Below, piece after piece: positions 24,915-34,228 of a stretch of 64,000 nt of DNA. This DNA comes from Calothrix brevissima NIES-22 (GTDB lineage Bacteria > Cyanobacteriota > Cyanobacteriia > Cyanobacteriales > Nostocaceae), in NCBI RefSeq assembly GCF_002367995.1, contig NZ_AP018208.1, positions 93,983 through 157,982 on the forward strand, given 5' to 3'. How positions within the stretch are numbered: the first letter of the stretch is position 1; each line of letters opens with the position of its first letter. The notes under the pieces were generated by a model. It did not search any database and had not been told where the DNA came from. It was given only the letters and a program-made list of their open reading frames with translations. The translations under genes were made by a program, and so were the position numbers.

Positions 24915-27104
24915 TCACATAAACATTCTATCCCATGCCTCTAAAACTAATCTTTGTGTACGGTATTCGCCAAATTGCTTAATTTCGTTGTTCTTTAAAA
25001 CGCGGAATGTTTCGCTGGGGAAGTCTTCGCCGTAGACATCAGCAGGGTCGAGAATATATCGAAGTTCATCACGGTTTAGTCCGTAGAGTTTGGCGTAATA
25101 TGCGTCTAATTCTGCTCTTAGTAACGCGCGTCTGTTGCTGTTCCAAATAAAGGGTTCGCCGTCATATCCCATATCTTTGGCGAAGGGTTGCATGTCCCAA
25201 GCAGTGTAGACTAATTCAAGTACGCGGGTGCTGATAAATTTGATGTCTTCTTGAGAGTATGCTTCTGGTGGTATGACAGGTAGTTGTTTGATAATAAAAT
25301 AACTAAAGTCAGTTCCACCCATTTTTTGTCTAGTTACAAAATCAAATACTAATGAATTGAAATTAGCTAATAAGCAACCAATTAATGTTATAAATTTTTT
25401 ATCGATTAAAATAATAGGTGCTTTATGACCTACAGCAACTTTAGGTAATATGCTAAAAATAGCCGTGCGCTCATTAGTGGAACGTCCAATACTTCTAAAA
25501 GTCAATAACCAATCTTGTTCCCATTTAACATTTAACCGATTTTCTACCTCAGATTTACTAACCCAGTAACGAGGCTTAACCATAAAATTAAAATTTTGTT
25601 TAACCTCCTCTGATGGCTTTGGTAATATACCAACATTTAAATCAGCTTGACTTGCTCCTTCATAGGTTGAGTAACGATGATCAAACTGATAAAACATTTT
25701 TGCTTCGTAGAGTGACACTAAGCCATTTTCATGGTCATTTCTGAATAAATAACTATCATTTGACATATCGAACATTCGTATAAATGATATACACCAAGAT
25801 GTTTTACCTGTAATTTCATTTTCTATAATAGGTACACGTTGATAAATCTTCTTGGTTAGTTCAGCATCAGTATAAGTACGAAAAATTGGGCAATTAAATG
25901 TATTAGGGTTTATAGCGTGAAAGTCCAATTTGCTTAGTTTTACTTGTCTAGCATTTTCATTTGCTTGTGAAATATTCCACGCAAACCAGGAAAAATTCAT
26001 TTCAGTAAAATTACATTTTGTTCCACCAATAAATATGATACAAAAAGAAACTCTGTGATCAATTCCAGAAAATAAAAACCTTTCATTTTCAAAACCTATT
26101 ATTCCTTGAAGGCTATATGATTCAACACTGTAATATTCTCGGTATATTCGTGCTTTTTCTACATCATCTCCAATTAATAATAAATTGCGGGATTCTGCCA
26201 CCATTAAAAACAACAGGCGATAAATTAGCCGCAACAATTGACGATAAAATTCGTAGTTTGTAATTTCTGTTTCGTAGTGGGGGATAACTCCTAATTTTTG
26301 GCGCAGATGTTCGTTTTGCGGATGTTGAATAAAACCGTTACCTAGCAGAACTAAAGCTTGTTCAACCCCATCTCGAAGTTTGTCGCGTACCCGTCCACCT
26401 TGTTGCAGTGCTTCTTGGTGGTAATATTCCAGCAGACATTTATCCGCATCATCCACAGCTTCAGGCAAGCGAGAACGGTGGAACAGCCGATAAAATAAGC
26501 CAAACTCAGCAAAGTTTTCACCGTTGAGAATTTGCTCTAAGTCAAATTCGATATAAGTAAGACGAGTCATCAAGGAAGAATCACGTAGCAAGCGCCAACG
26601 AAAACCATTAGTTGCGATCGCCCACAAATGCTCTGTCTTGTTAAGATACTCCTGCACCAGTGCGTGTGCTGATAGCCTGGGTGTGCCACTGGGCGGACGT
26701 TTATCAACTTCTAGCCGACAACCAATAATGTGGATAGGTGGTTTATTTTCTCCCTCTTCCGCACGATGGGAAATTGCATAAGTTTGTCCCTCCACTACTT
26801 CGGCTGTTGCAGTATATACAGGGTCATAGCCTAGACTCTTTAGTAATGGCACAGCCCAAATTTCACGGGTAATAGTTGTAGCGGAGTTATTCTCATCTAA
26901 CCTTGCCAATGACCTTTGAAATGCTGCCCAGTATGCTTTAGCATCACCCCAAGCTGTAGCAATTTCATCTGCTAATTTATCAGTTTTATTAAAACCAAAA
27001 TCCTCTGGTGATTGTCCTTTGATACTGCCTTCTAGCATTTGGGCAGTCATATCTGGAGCGAGTAAATTTCCTTCAATTTGAAGCGCAGTTAATGTAGTTT
27101 TCAT
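24915..27104 (-). CDS. DISARM/Type IIG-like methyltransferase protein lacking its catalytic core
   Basis: The 729-residue protein keeps the ends of an Eco57I/DrmMI-like adenine methyltransferase. The N-terminal part has GNLLAPDMTAQMLEG, TITREIWAVPLLKSLGYDP and EYLNKTEHLWAIATNGFRWRLL. The C-terminal target-recognition part includes SKSEVENRLNVKWEQDW, RSIGRSTNERTAIFSILP and KQLPVIPPEAY. The region between (SAM-binding DPACGSG-like and catalytic NPPY/F motifs) is absent: after KARIYREYYS the sequence jumps to GIIGFENERFLFSGIDHR. Full relatives are, from memory, well over 1000 residues. The frame is open across the join, so a core-less protein may be made. The gene follows the SNF2 helicase gene. 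Confidence 0.8.
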   Translation of the reverse strand: MKTTLTALQIEGNLLAPDMTAQMLEGSIKGQSPEDFGFNKTDKLADEIATAWGDAKAYWAAFQRSLARLDENNSATTITREIWAVPLLKSLGYDPVYTATAEVVEGQTYAISHRAEEGENKPPIHIIGCRLEVDKRPPSGTPRLSAHALVQEYLNKTEHLWAIATNGFRWRLLRDSSLMTRLTYIEFDLEQILNGENFAEFGLFYRLFHRSRLPEAVDDADKCLLEYYHQEALQQGGRVRDKLRDGVEQALVLLGNGFIQHPQNEHLRQKLGVIPHYETEITNYEFYRQLLRLIYRLLFLMVAESRNLLLIGDDVEKARIYREYYSVESYSLQGIIGFENERFLFSGIDHRVSFCIIFIGGTKCNFTEMNFSWFAWNISQANENARQVKLSKLDFHAINPNTFNCPIFRTYTDAELTKKIYQRVPIIENEITGKTSWCISFIRMFDMSNDSYLFRNDHENGLVSLYEAKMFYQFDHRYSTYEGASQADLNVGILPKPSEEVKQNFNFMVKPRYWVSKSEVENRLNVKWEQDWLLTFRSIGRSTNERTAIFSILPKVAVGHKAPIILIDKKFITLIGCLLANFNSLVFDFVTRQKMGGTDFSYFIIKQLPVIPPEAYSQEDIKFISTRVLELVYTAWDMQPFAKDMGYDGEPFIWNSNRRALLRAELDAYYAKLYGLNRDELRYILDPADVYGEDFPSETFRVLKNNEIKQFGEYRTQRLVLEAWDRMFM

Positions 27105-27133
27105 ATCTAGAGAATTAAAAATAAAAAATTAAT

Positions 27134-27167
27134 GGCTGGTAGCAGTACCCTTGCACTACTACCAGCC
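27134..27167 (-). terminator. Terminator-like hairpin between the DISARM-like genes
   Basis: A 12-bp near-perfect stem (GGCTGGTAGCAG / CTACTACCAGCC) lies 3 nt past the helicase stop; on the minus strand it is followed by ATTAATTTTTTATTT. It may attenuate transcription into the methyltransferase-like gene. Confidence 0.6.
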
Positions 27168-27169
27168 TT

Positions 27170-30028
27170 TTACTTACGTCCGGGTTGGAGGATAAAAACG
27201 CCGAGAACATCCATCGGCAATTGGGGAGTGACGCGGATTCGACCTTCTTTGGTAATGTCCCTCACCCGTTTATGGCTTTGTAAAAGTTCTTCCGCCCTTT
27301 CCCCAGCAAACTTTTCCAAATCTGGCTGGAGTTCTTCTAACCTTTCGAGTAACTCAGCAATTTCCACTTGCTTGATAGCTTTACCAACATCGCTGACTGG
27401 CTTGGCTTCTTGCAGTAATGATGTTGCTTCCAACTGCGACAACCAGCTAGGGCTAGAAGGCGAACCTGTAAAGCCGATAACGGCGCATTCTTCCGCTAGT
27501 AGAGATGTAGTATTTCGCCTTTCTGTACTACGTTTAGAACTATCTAACAAATGCCGTAGCCGTACTAACAGCAAAGTCGTGCGCTTTTGTACAGCATTAG
27601 TTGTGGTAAAGCCGCATCGGGCTGCGATCGGTTCTGTAGTATGGGAGAGCGCATCTTCTAAAATGTACCGCGCTAAACCTTCCACCAAAGGATGATTCCG
27701 CCCCACATATTCCACACCTTCTGGTGCTGGGGTGGTAAAAGTGAGTAAGCGCGATTTATCGCCTAACGTTGACTTGAGAAAATCCGGTGGTTGAGAAAGT
27801 AACCATCCCTGCTTTTTCTTAATTAAAGAACAAGAGATGCGATCGCACGCCGATAAGATAAAGCGCTCTACATCCTGCTCATTCCCTAAAATCTGGTCAG
27901 AGTCAATTAGTTCTTGTTCTACTTGCTCAGGCTTAATCGCACGTTGAGCAAAGCGAGTCCGATTGATTTTTTCGCGTTCTACGGCGTTGTCCCAATTCTT
28001 ATGAACTTTATCAACCGCAGATTCTTCCTGAAAATCAAACAGCGATAATTGGATAGCTTCAGCAGCACGTTCAAACAGCGATTTAAAGACAGCCTCCGCT
28101 ACAGTCGTACTTTCCATTGGTACGGGAACAGTAATCCCCAAAGACTTGTGAATTTGAACAGCCTTGCGTATTAGAACATCAAGAACTGCACCATCAACAG
28201 GATTATCCTGACCATAAAGCAAGCAAGCTTTTACCTGACTGGCAGTTTGACCGTAGCGGTCAATACGGCCTTCACGTTGTTCCAAACGATTTGGATTCCA
28301 GGGTAAATCGTAGTGAATTACAGCATTGAAGTGGGTTTGCAGGTTTACCCCTTCGCTCAAACAGTCCGTAGCTACTAGCACTCGTTGGGGATAGGATTTT
28401 AACTCTTCCAAACGAGTTTCCCGCTCATCCTCTGAAAGTTCTCCAGTAATAGCGATTACCCGAATTTGGCTCCCTTTTTTCTCTAATTTCTGCCTGAGAG
28501 CATCAGCCACATAATTTGCAGTAGCAATATAGCGACACCAGATAATCGGGTTCATCTCTTCTTTGAGCAGAGAATCTACCGTAGCAATGCATGATTGCAG
28601 CTTTTGGTCTTTGTCACCCCGCAACTTCTCTGCTGCTTGCACAAAAGCTTTTAACTTGCGTTTATCTGTGTCCTTATAGCTTTGCTGTCCCTGTTCGATT
28701 ACCACAGTTGGTGATGCGTCAACTGCTTGTTCTTGTTCTGTGGGATCGTGGACATAAGAACTCATCAAGTCTTCGTCTAAATCAGCTAGTGAGCGATCGC
28801 GATCGCGTTCACTTGATTTACTAACTTGGCGATTGAGAGTTGCGATCGCTGCTGCTGGCGAAGACATCACACAACGAATTAACGCCAACGCCGACCAATA
28901 TCTTCCCCGACGTTGAGCATGACTCATGTCCGCCGTAGTAGTTTTCACTAAACCACGGGCAAAGTCATAGACATCATCAAATAGCTGTTTATATTCTTTC
29001 GATAACTTGTATGGCGTTTCTTCTGAATTTCTTTCAGGAAAAGGCGTTTCGTTCCCTAACCAAATTTTGACATCTGCCCGTCGCCGCTGCACAAAATGAT
29101 TAGCTAGGCGATCGCGTTGCTTCTCATTCAAATTACTTAAGGTAAAATGCTCAAACTCTGGCTTCAGCAAGCCTAGAAGAGAGAGAAAAGACTCTTCAAT
29201 CCCGCTGTGAGGAGTAGCAGTGAGTAACAATAAATGTTGTTCTTGCTTTTGGGCAATCTCTGTAATTAGCTGGTGTCGTTGCTGCTGCGATGTAGTATTT
29301 TTGTTGGGACGAGCGCAAGTGTGAGCTTCATCCACAATCACCAAGTCTGGACAATGGGTAATAAAACTAGCACGCCGACGCTCTGCTTTGGCGTAGTCCA
29401 AGCTAACTATCAGGTATCGATAATAACTAAAAACACTCTCATTATTTGGTATGTTCCGCTCTAACTTAGAAGCTGTGCCAGAACGTACTACCACAGCATC
29501 AATATGAAACTTTTCGCGTAATTCCTGCTGCCACTGTTCACACAAGTGTGGTGGACACAGCACTGCGATTCGCTTCACCTCGCCTCTATCCAAAAGCTCA
29601 CGCGCAATTAATCCCGCCTCGACAGTCTTGCCAATTCCTACATCATCAGCGATTAGCAGTTTTACCGTCTCTAACTTCAGCGCCATCAACAGAGGAACCA
29701 ACTGATAAGGACGGGGACGCAGCGATAACCGTCCTAAACAGCGAAAAGGCCCTGCACCGCTACGGAGTAAAAGACGTGCAGCATCCATGAGTAAGAGTGC
29801 AGCTGCATGGTCTTGTACGCTAGTAGCTTGAGGTAGAGGAAATGTTGCTGATTCAATCTTTTCAAGACTTTCTGACAGCAAGGGCTGGAAAATTCCAGCG
29901 ATTTCGTCCTCATTTCCTGAGAGGGGACGCAAGCGGATAATTTCCTGATTTTCCGAAGGTAGCACCACCCACTGTCGATTCCGACAGGTGATTATAGAAC
30001 CAGGTGTAGGGTTCAATATGTCCGTCAT
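27170..30028 (-). CDS. DrmD-like SNF2 helicase (DISARM-type)
   Basis: From ATG 30028 (preceded by AGAGGG) the 952-residue protein is a Swi2/Snf2 ATPase. It has ADDVGIGKT (Walker A), VIVDEAHTCARP (DEAH), LTATPHSG (motif III), DCLSEGVNLQT (motif V) and EQREGRIDRYGQ (motif VI). Its N-terminal GSIITCRNRQWVVLP and the long C-terminal region are as in DrmD-like helicases of DISARM class 1 and their relatives, which sit next to an Eco57I/DrmMI-type methyltransferase. Here the partner is truncated (24915-27104), and no drmA, drmB or drmC is visible. The helicase itself looks intact. Confidence 0.85.
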   Translation of the reverse strand: MTDILNPTPGSIITCRNRQWVVLPSENQEIIRLRPLSGNEDEIAGIFQPLLSESLEKIESATFPLPQATSVQDHAAALLLMDAARLLLRSGAGPFRCLGRLSLRPRPYQLVPLLMALKLETVKLLIADDVGIGKTVEAGLIARELLDRGEVKRIAVLCPPHLCEQWQQELREKFHIDAVVVRSGTASKLERNIPNNESVFSYYRYLIVSLDYAKAERRRASFITHCPDLVIVDEAHTCARPNKNTTSQQQRHQLITEIAQKQEQHLLLLTATPHSGIEESFLSLLGLLKPEFEHFTLSNLNEKQRDRLANHFVQRRRADVKIWLGNETPFPERNSEETPYKLSKEYKQLFDDVYDFARGLVKTTTADMSHAQRRGRYWSALALIRCVMSSPAAAIATLNRQVSKSSERDRDRSLADLDEDLMSSYVHDPTEQEQAVDASPTVVIEQGQQSYKDTDKRKLKAFVQAAEKLRGDKDQKLQSCIATVDSLLKEEMNPIIWCRYIATANYVADALRQKLEKKGSQIRVIAITGELSEDERETRLEELKSYPQRVLVATDCLSEGVNLQTHFNAVIHYDLPWNPNRLEQREGRIDRYGQTASQVKACLLYGQDNPVDGAVLDVLIRKAVQIHKSLGITVPVPMESTTVAEAVFKSLFERAAEAIQLSLFDFQEESAVDKVHKNWDNAVEREKINRTRFAQRAIKPEQVEQELIDSDQILGNEQDVERFILSACDRISCSLIKKKQGWLLSQPPDFLKSTLGDKSRLLTFTTPAPEGVEYVGRNHPLVEGLARYILEDALSHTTEPIAARCGFTTTNAVQKRTTLLLVRLRHLLDSSKRSTERRNTTSLLAEECAVIGFTGSPSSPSWLSQLEATSLLQEAKPVSDVGKAIKQVEIAELLERLEELQPDLEKFAGERAEELLQSHKRVRDITKEGRIRVTPQLPMDVLGVFILQPGRK

Positions 30029-30067
30029 TGTTTGCCCTCTGAAAATTTGGCAACAGAAGTCAAGCAA

Positions 30068-30715
30068 TAAGTGTTAAAACTTACTACTTACTACGGGTAT
30101 TTAACTATTGCGTTAGAAATAGCCTTGTTCTGTTTTATGTCAGTTTAACTACTTAAGCCTTAGTAATATTGCTTAATTTATCAAATCAAGAATAAAATTT
30201 CATCGTATTTTCATAAAGTAATTATTTACTCTCTAGGTAATAAGCAGACTCAGCAATTACACGGTTATGCCATCCCTTACCCCTTCCAAAAGCTTGGACT
30301 TGTGAAAATTAGCTGACTGGAGGAGTTAGGAAAAGCGATCGCACATTGGCCCTTTACAACACATTAACTAAAGAGCAAAAACAGCAGATACCCCAAGTCT
30401 TGCGGGTGTGGCTGCGTTATCGCAGTGAGAAATATTTTGGCGCACATCGAACACAGCCATTGTCGGCACGAAAATCGAAATAGATAGTACCAGAGCGTCC
30501 GTTGTTCAATTTACGCACATCGAGTTCTGCTTGGTACACTTACGACACAACCCAAAAAATCAATGCCTTTCTAAGATGCAGACAGATGAGATTGTTCTTT
30601 TGTGATTGTGGATTGTTAATTTTCATCTAATGCTGAATTTTTATTTCTGTCCTCCCTTTCCTGACAAAGGTAATGATGCTAAATTTCCTTTATTTACAAT
30701 GCTCCAAGATAATTT
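30068..30715. other. Intergenic region with decayed coding traces
   Basis: No intact gene is seen in about 650 bases. A plus-strand stretch near 30342-30480 reads LALYNTLTKEQKQQIPQVL and continues coding-like to a TAG; a minus-strand stretch near 30424-30541 reads ELDVRKLNNGRSGTIYFDF. Both look like remnants but I cannot name them. The promoter of the helicase gene and that of the HU gene must also lie here. Confidence 0.35.
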
Positions 30716-31000
30716 ATGAATAAAAGTGAATTAGTAGATGTTGTAGCAGCCAAGGCTAACATGACAAAAAAGCAAACGGATGAAGTCCTTTGTGCTTTTT
30801 TATCAGTCGTGACCGAAGCTGTCGCTAATGGCGATAAAGTGACGCTCATAGGATTTGGCTCATTCGAGCGACGCGAGCGCTCAGAGCGTGAAGGGCGTAA
30901 TCCCAAAACCAAGGAGACAATCACGATTCCAGCTACTAAAGTGCCTGCATTTTCAGCAGGCAAGCAGTTCCGCTCAAAAGTATCATCATCTACACCATAA
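30716..31000 (+). CDS. HU-family DNA-binding protein
   Basis: The 94-residue protein matches bacterial HU: MNKSELVDVVAAKANMTKKQ at the N-terminus, GFGSFERRERSEREGRNPKT (the beta-arm) and VPAFSAGKQFRSKV at the C-terminus. HU binds and bends DNA and supports nucleoid structure, replication and recombination. Many cyanobacterial plasmids carry an extra HU copy. Confidence 0.96.
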   Translation: MNKSELVDVVAAKANMTKKQTDEVLCAFLSVVTEAVANGDKVTLIGFGSFERRERSEREGRNPKTKETITIPATKVPAFSAGKQFRSKVSSSTP

Positions 31001-31068
31001 AGAAGAATTCAGAAATCAGAATACATCAGTCAGAATTAATTAGTGGGGGATTCAGACCCGCCACTAGT

Positions 31069-31221
31069 TGAACGCGAGTCGATAATCCTCTACGGCAATT
31101 AAAACCGGAAAAAATTAGCCAAATTAAAGCGAGTTATGATGATGATATCGCTGCCCTAGAAACCGAGCAAGGCGTATGGCATGAGGAATTAATTTACTAC
31201 GTTGTTGCTCGTAAAGAGTAA
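31069..31221 (+). pseudogene. C-terminal remnant of an unidentified enzyme, possibly a methyltransferase
   Basis: After an upstream stop (TGA 31068-31070) the frame reads NPLRQLKPEKISQIKASYDD and continues to YYVVARKE and TAA 31219. The ending is like those of SAM-dependent methyltransferases, but this is only suggestive. No start codon or N-terminus is present. Confidence 0.5.
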
Positions 31222-31242
31222 GCAGTAAGCTAATGCTTTCAA

Positions 31243-31713
31243 CTAGTTGCTCCCTTTGAGAACTCGTTCCCATTCCCAGCGCCAAGCAGTCTCTACCCTT
31301 ATTTCTTTCCCGTTGGTAAATTTGATGAATTCTCTACCGTCTTCATAGCATATGTCAGCAATAAGTTGATTTCTTGTATCATATCCCCACATGGATGCTG
31401 CCGCATTCCACCATCTTTGCCCTGGTGATTCCAACATTGGTAGTTCCAAATAATCATCACGCCATGCTTTTGGCTTCCACTGCTCAACTAAAGCACGAAT
31501 TAATATGGCATTTGGGAAAATTTGTTTCTCATTTTGATGCAACCACAGCACGTAATCAATTGTGCTTCTTAAGGCATCCTCTAGCCCGTAGCTGCCAGCT
31601 TCTAGGGCGCTTTGGACTTCATCCGATGAAAAGTTAACGCCGATGCTAACTAATGCTCGCTCGTATTTTTTGAAGATTTCGTATTCAATCGAGTCCTTTT
31701 CCCACAACCACAC
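31243..31713 (-). CDS. Unknown protein, 156 residues
   Basis: The protein is rich in tryptophan and charged residues (WLWEKDSIEYEIFKKYERA; KPKAWRDDYLELPML; WRWEWERVLKG), mostly helical, with no membrane segment. Family unrecognised. Its 5' end abuts an IS630 remnant on the other strand, so the first codons may be affected by that junction. Confidence 0.5.
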   Translation of the reverse strand: MWLWEKDSIEYEIFKKYERALVSIGVNFSSDEVQSALEAGSYGLEDALRSTIDYVLWLHQNEKQIFPNAILIRALVEQWKPKAWRDDYLELPMLESPGQRWWNAAASMWGYDTRNQLIADICYEDGREFIKFTNGKEIRVETAWRWEWERVLKGSN

Positions 31714-31946
31714 TCAACTCTCTCCAAACAGTTTATTCTCCAGAACTTAATCCTATAGAGCGAGTTTGGGATTATCTTAAGCAAGATTTGAAATGGGAGC
31801 TGTTCGATAACTGAGAGAATTTACGCGCTCAAGTTGCTCAACTTCTTGCCCAACTGGCTCTAGATATTGCTGCTTCTCTGACTGGCTATGATTTCCGGAG
31901 TGGATGCCCTATCTGTCGCAAACATTTTTTGAATTGGGATAAATAA
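31711..31946 (+). pseudogene. IS630-family transposase C-terminal remnant
   Basis: The frame TLNSLQTVYSPELNPIERVW DYLKQDLKW contains the IS630/Tc1-type signature (YSPELNPIERVW), with the final catalytic Glu in the NPIE unit. A TGA near 31813 interrupts it and the frame then continues to TAA at 31944. The N-terminal two thirds are missing. Confidence 0.85.
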
Positions 31947-32279
31947 ATATTTTAGCACTACCTACGGCACACTGCGTGAACGCTCGTTTTTTATCAGACT
32001 TCAAAAAATCGCGTTGCTCCCAGCAAAAGTCAGAAGAACCAGTTGATTCAAGCCCCAGATTATTCACGATGTTTATTCGCGAATAATCTTTATTTTTTTA
32101 TTTTTGCCGAATTGGGATGCTCCCGTTGTTTGAAACAACGGTATTCTTTACGAAAAAGATAAGGTTCAAAGCCGTACTTCGTCCCGCTACGCTAACGCCT
32201 CTTGTGGACGATAGCTCACTCGCTTCCTTGGTTGAAGCCCCACCTGCGCGTGGTTTTTCTCCTCTGCTCCCCTGCTTTT
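31947..32279. repeat. Intergenic region with dispersed repeats
   Basis: No gene is seen. It holds a small palindrome (CCGTTGTTTGAAACAACGG near 32123-32141) and a GC-rich cyanobacterial repeat (CGTCCCGCTACGCTAACGCC near 32182-32201). These lie immediately downstream of the desaturase stop. Confidence 0.5.
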
Positions 32280-33401
32280 TCACGCTTCGTTGGCTCTTTC
32301 TAGGTCGATGGATTGTGCAGCTTGACGAAACGATGCTATCGACGTGAGGCGATTGGAGGGACAATCCCACAGAATGTATTTGAAGCAATCAGGAATATCT
32401 ACCATTCGCAGCCTTTTTGCACTCCTAAGCAGGTGAATATTTTGATTGTGGCAAGCTTGGAGGTTGTAATTGGGGATTCTGTCACAAAGATGATGAATGT
32501 TATGGTAGCCGATATCAGCGGAAAACCACTTTAAAACCGTAGGTAACTCCAGATAACTGCTGCCCTTAATTGCTCCTTCGAGATAGTCCCACCCTTCAGT
32601 TTTGTGGGCGTAAGAGCCATCAAAGTTGTGCTGAACAAAGAAGACGCAAATGAGGATTGCCCCAGCACAAGTTAGCGTGATTGAGTAAACGCTCACGAAA
32701 AAACCAAATCCAAGTAAATACCCCAGAAAAATCCAGATGCCGACTACACAAATGTTGTTGAACAACAGATGCCAAAACTCAGCTGCAGTGTACCAATTTC
32801 TAGACTTATGAGAGGAAATGATTCGAGGTAAATCCATAGAAGGATCTTGCTGCAAGCAAGTCAGTAGATGAGTGATAAAATCGTATGTTCCTGCAATCAG
32901 GGCGAGTCTTGGCTTAATCGCGACATAGAAAAAACCTCCCGGAAAGATCATAAATGGGTGCCTCAGTAGTTCATAACGCCTTTGGGCTGATGGGCTGAGG
33001 CGAGCAAACTTCTCAGTAGAGAGTAATGCACTAGGACCGCGATAGCGTTGCCAATCACCGTTGGTTTTGTGGTGATAGGCATGTCCTCTTGACCACTGAT
33101 ATTGCGGGATCGCGTTGATTATCCCCAGAATAAAACCGATAATTTGATTAACTCTTTTTGAACGAAAGAGTGAATAGTGTCCGCAATCATGCATTAAAGA
33201 AAAACAACGCGCTGAAAACAGCGTCATCAAGACTATAGTAGGCACAAGCAACCAAAAACAAACAGTAACTGCTTTGTGTGCTAAAAACCATAAAACTACA
33301 TAAGGCACAACCGTATTCAGGATTTGATAAGTTGCCCGCAAGTCGTTGCTTTTCATGTAAGGAGTCAGGACAAAATCCGACTTTTTCACTGCGGTTTCCA
33401 T
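32280..33401 (-). CDS. Fatty acid desaturase-family membrane protein
   Basis: From ATG 33401 (the frame is open upstream to 33515) the protein has 373 residues, several membrane helices and the diiron histidine boxes HDCGH (about residues 71-75), HAYHH (107-111) and a late HNIHH with an accessory QHN. These define the membrane-bound desaturase/hydroxylase superfamily, which inserts double bonds or hydroxyls into acyl lipids or carotenoids. Substrate is unknown. It is divergent from the NRPS gene, about 0.8 kb apart, so an acyl-lipid role in a lipopeptide is conceivable but unproven. Confidence 0.88.
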   Translation of the reverse strand: METAVKKSDFVLTPYMKSNDLRATYQILNTVVPYVVLWFLAHKAVTVCFWLLVPTIVLMTLFSARCFSLMHDCGHYSLFRSKRVNQIIGFILGIINAIPQYQWSRGHAYHHKTNGDWQRYRGPSALLSTEKFARLSPSAQRRYELLRHPFMIFPGGFFYVAIKPRLALIAGTYDFITHLLTCLQQDPSMDLPRIISSHKSRNWYTAAEFWHLLFNNICVVGIWIFLGYLLGFGFFVSVYSITLTCAGAILICVFFVQHNFDGSYAHKTEGWDYLEGAIKGSSYLELPTVLKWFSADIGYHNIHHLCDRIPNYNLQACHNQNIHLLRSAKRLRMVDIPDCFKYILWDCPSNRLTSIASFRQAAQSIDLERANEA

Positions 33402-33615
33402 TAGATAAAACTTTCTCCTAGCGGCTAGTGCAAAACTGAACATTCCACGTTCAATGCAGAACAATATACCCCTAACTTTGAACGCTAAACAAAATAATGA
33501 ATTGAGCGATGGCATATCTCCTTTGTCATTTAAATCCCCTTGTTGAAAATAGACGTAAATATAGGGGTTTGCGATTATTCTCTGCCGAAGGTAACAAAAG
33601 AGGGATTACTTTTGA

Positions 33616-34228
<613 letters not shown>

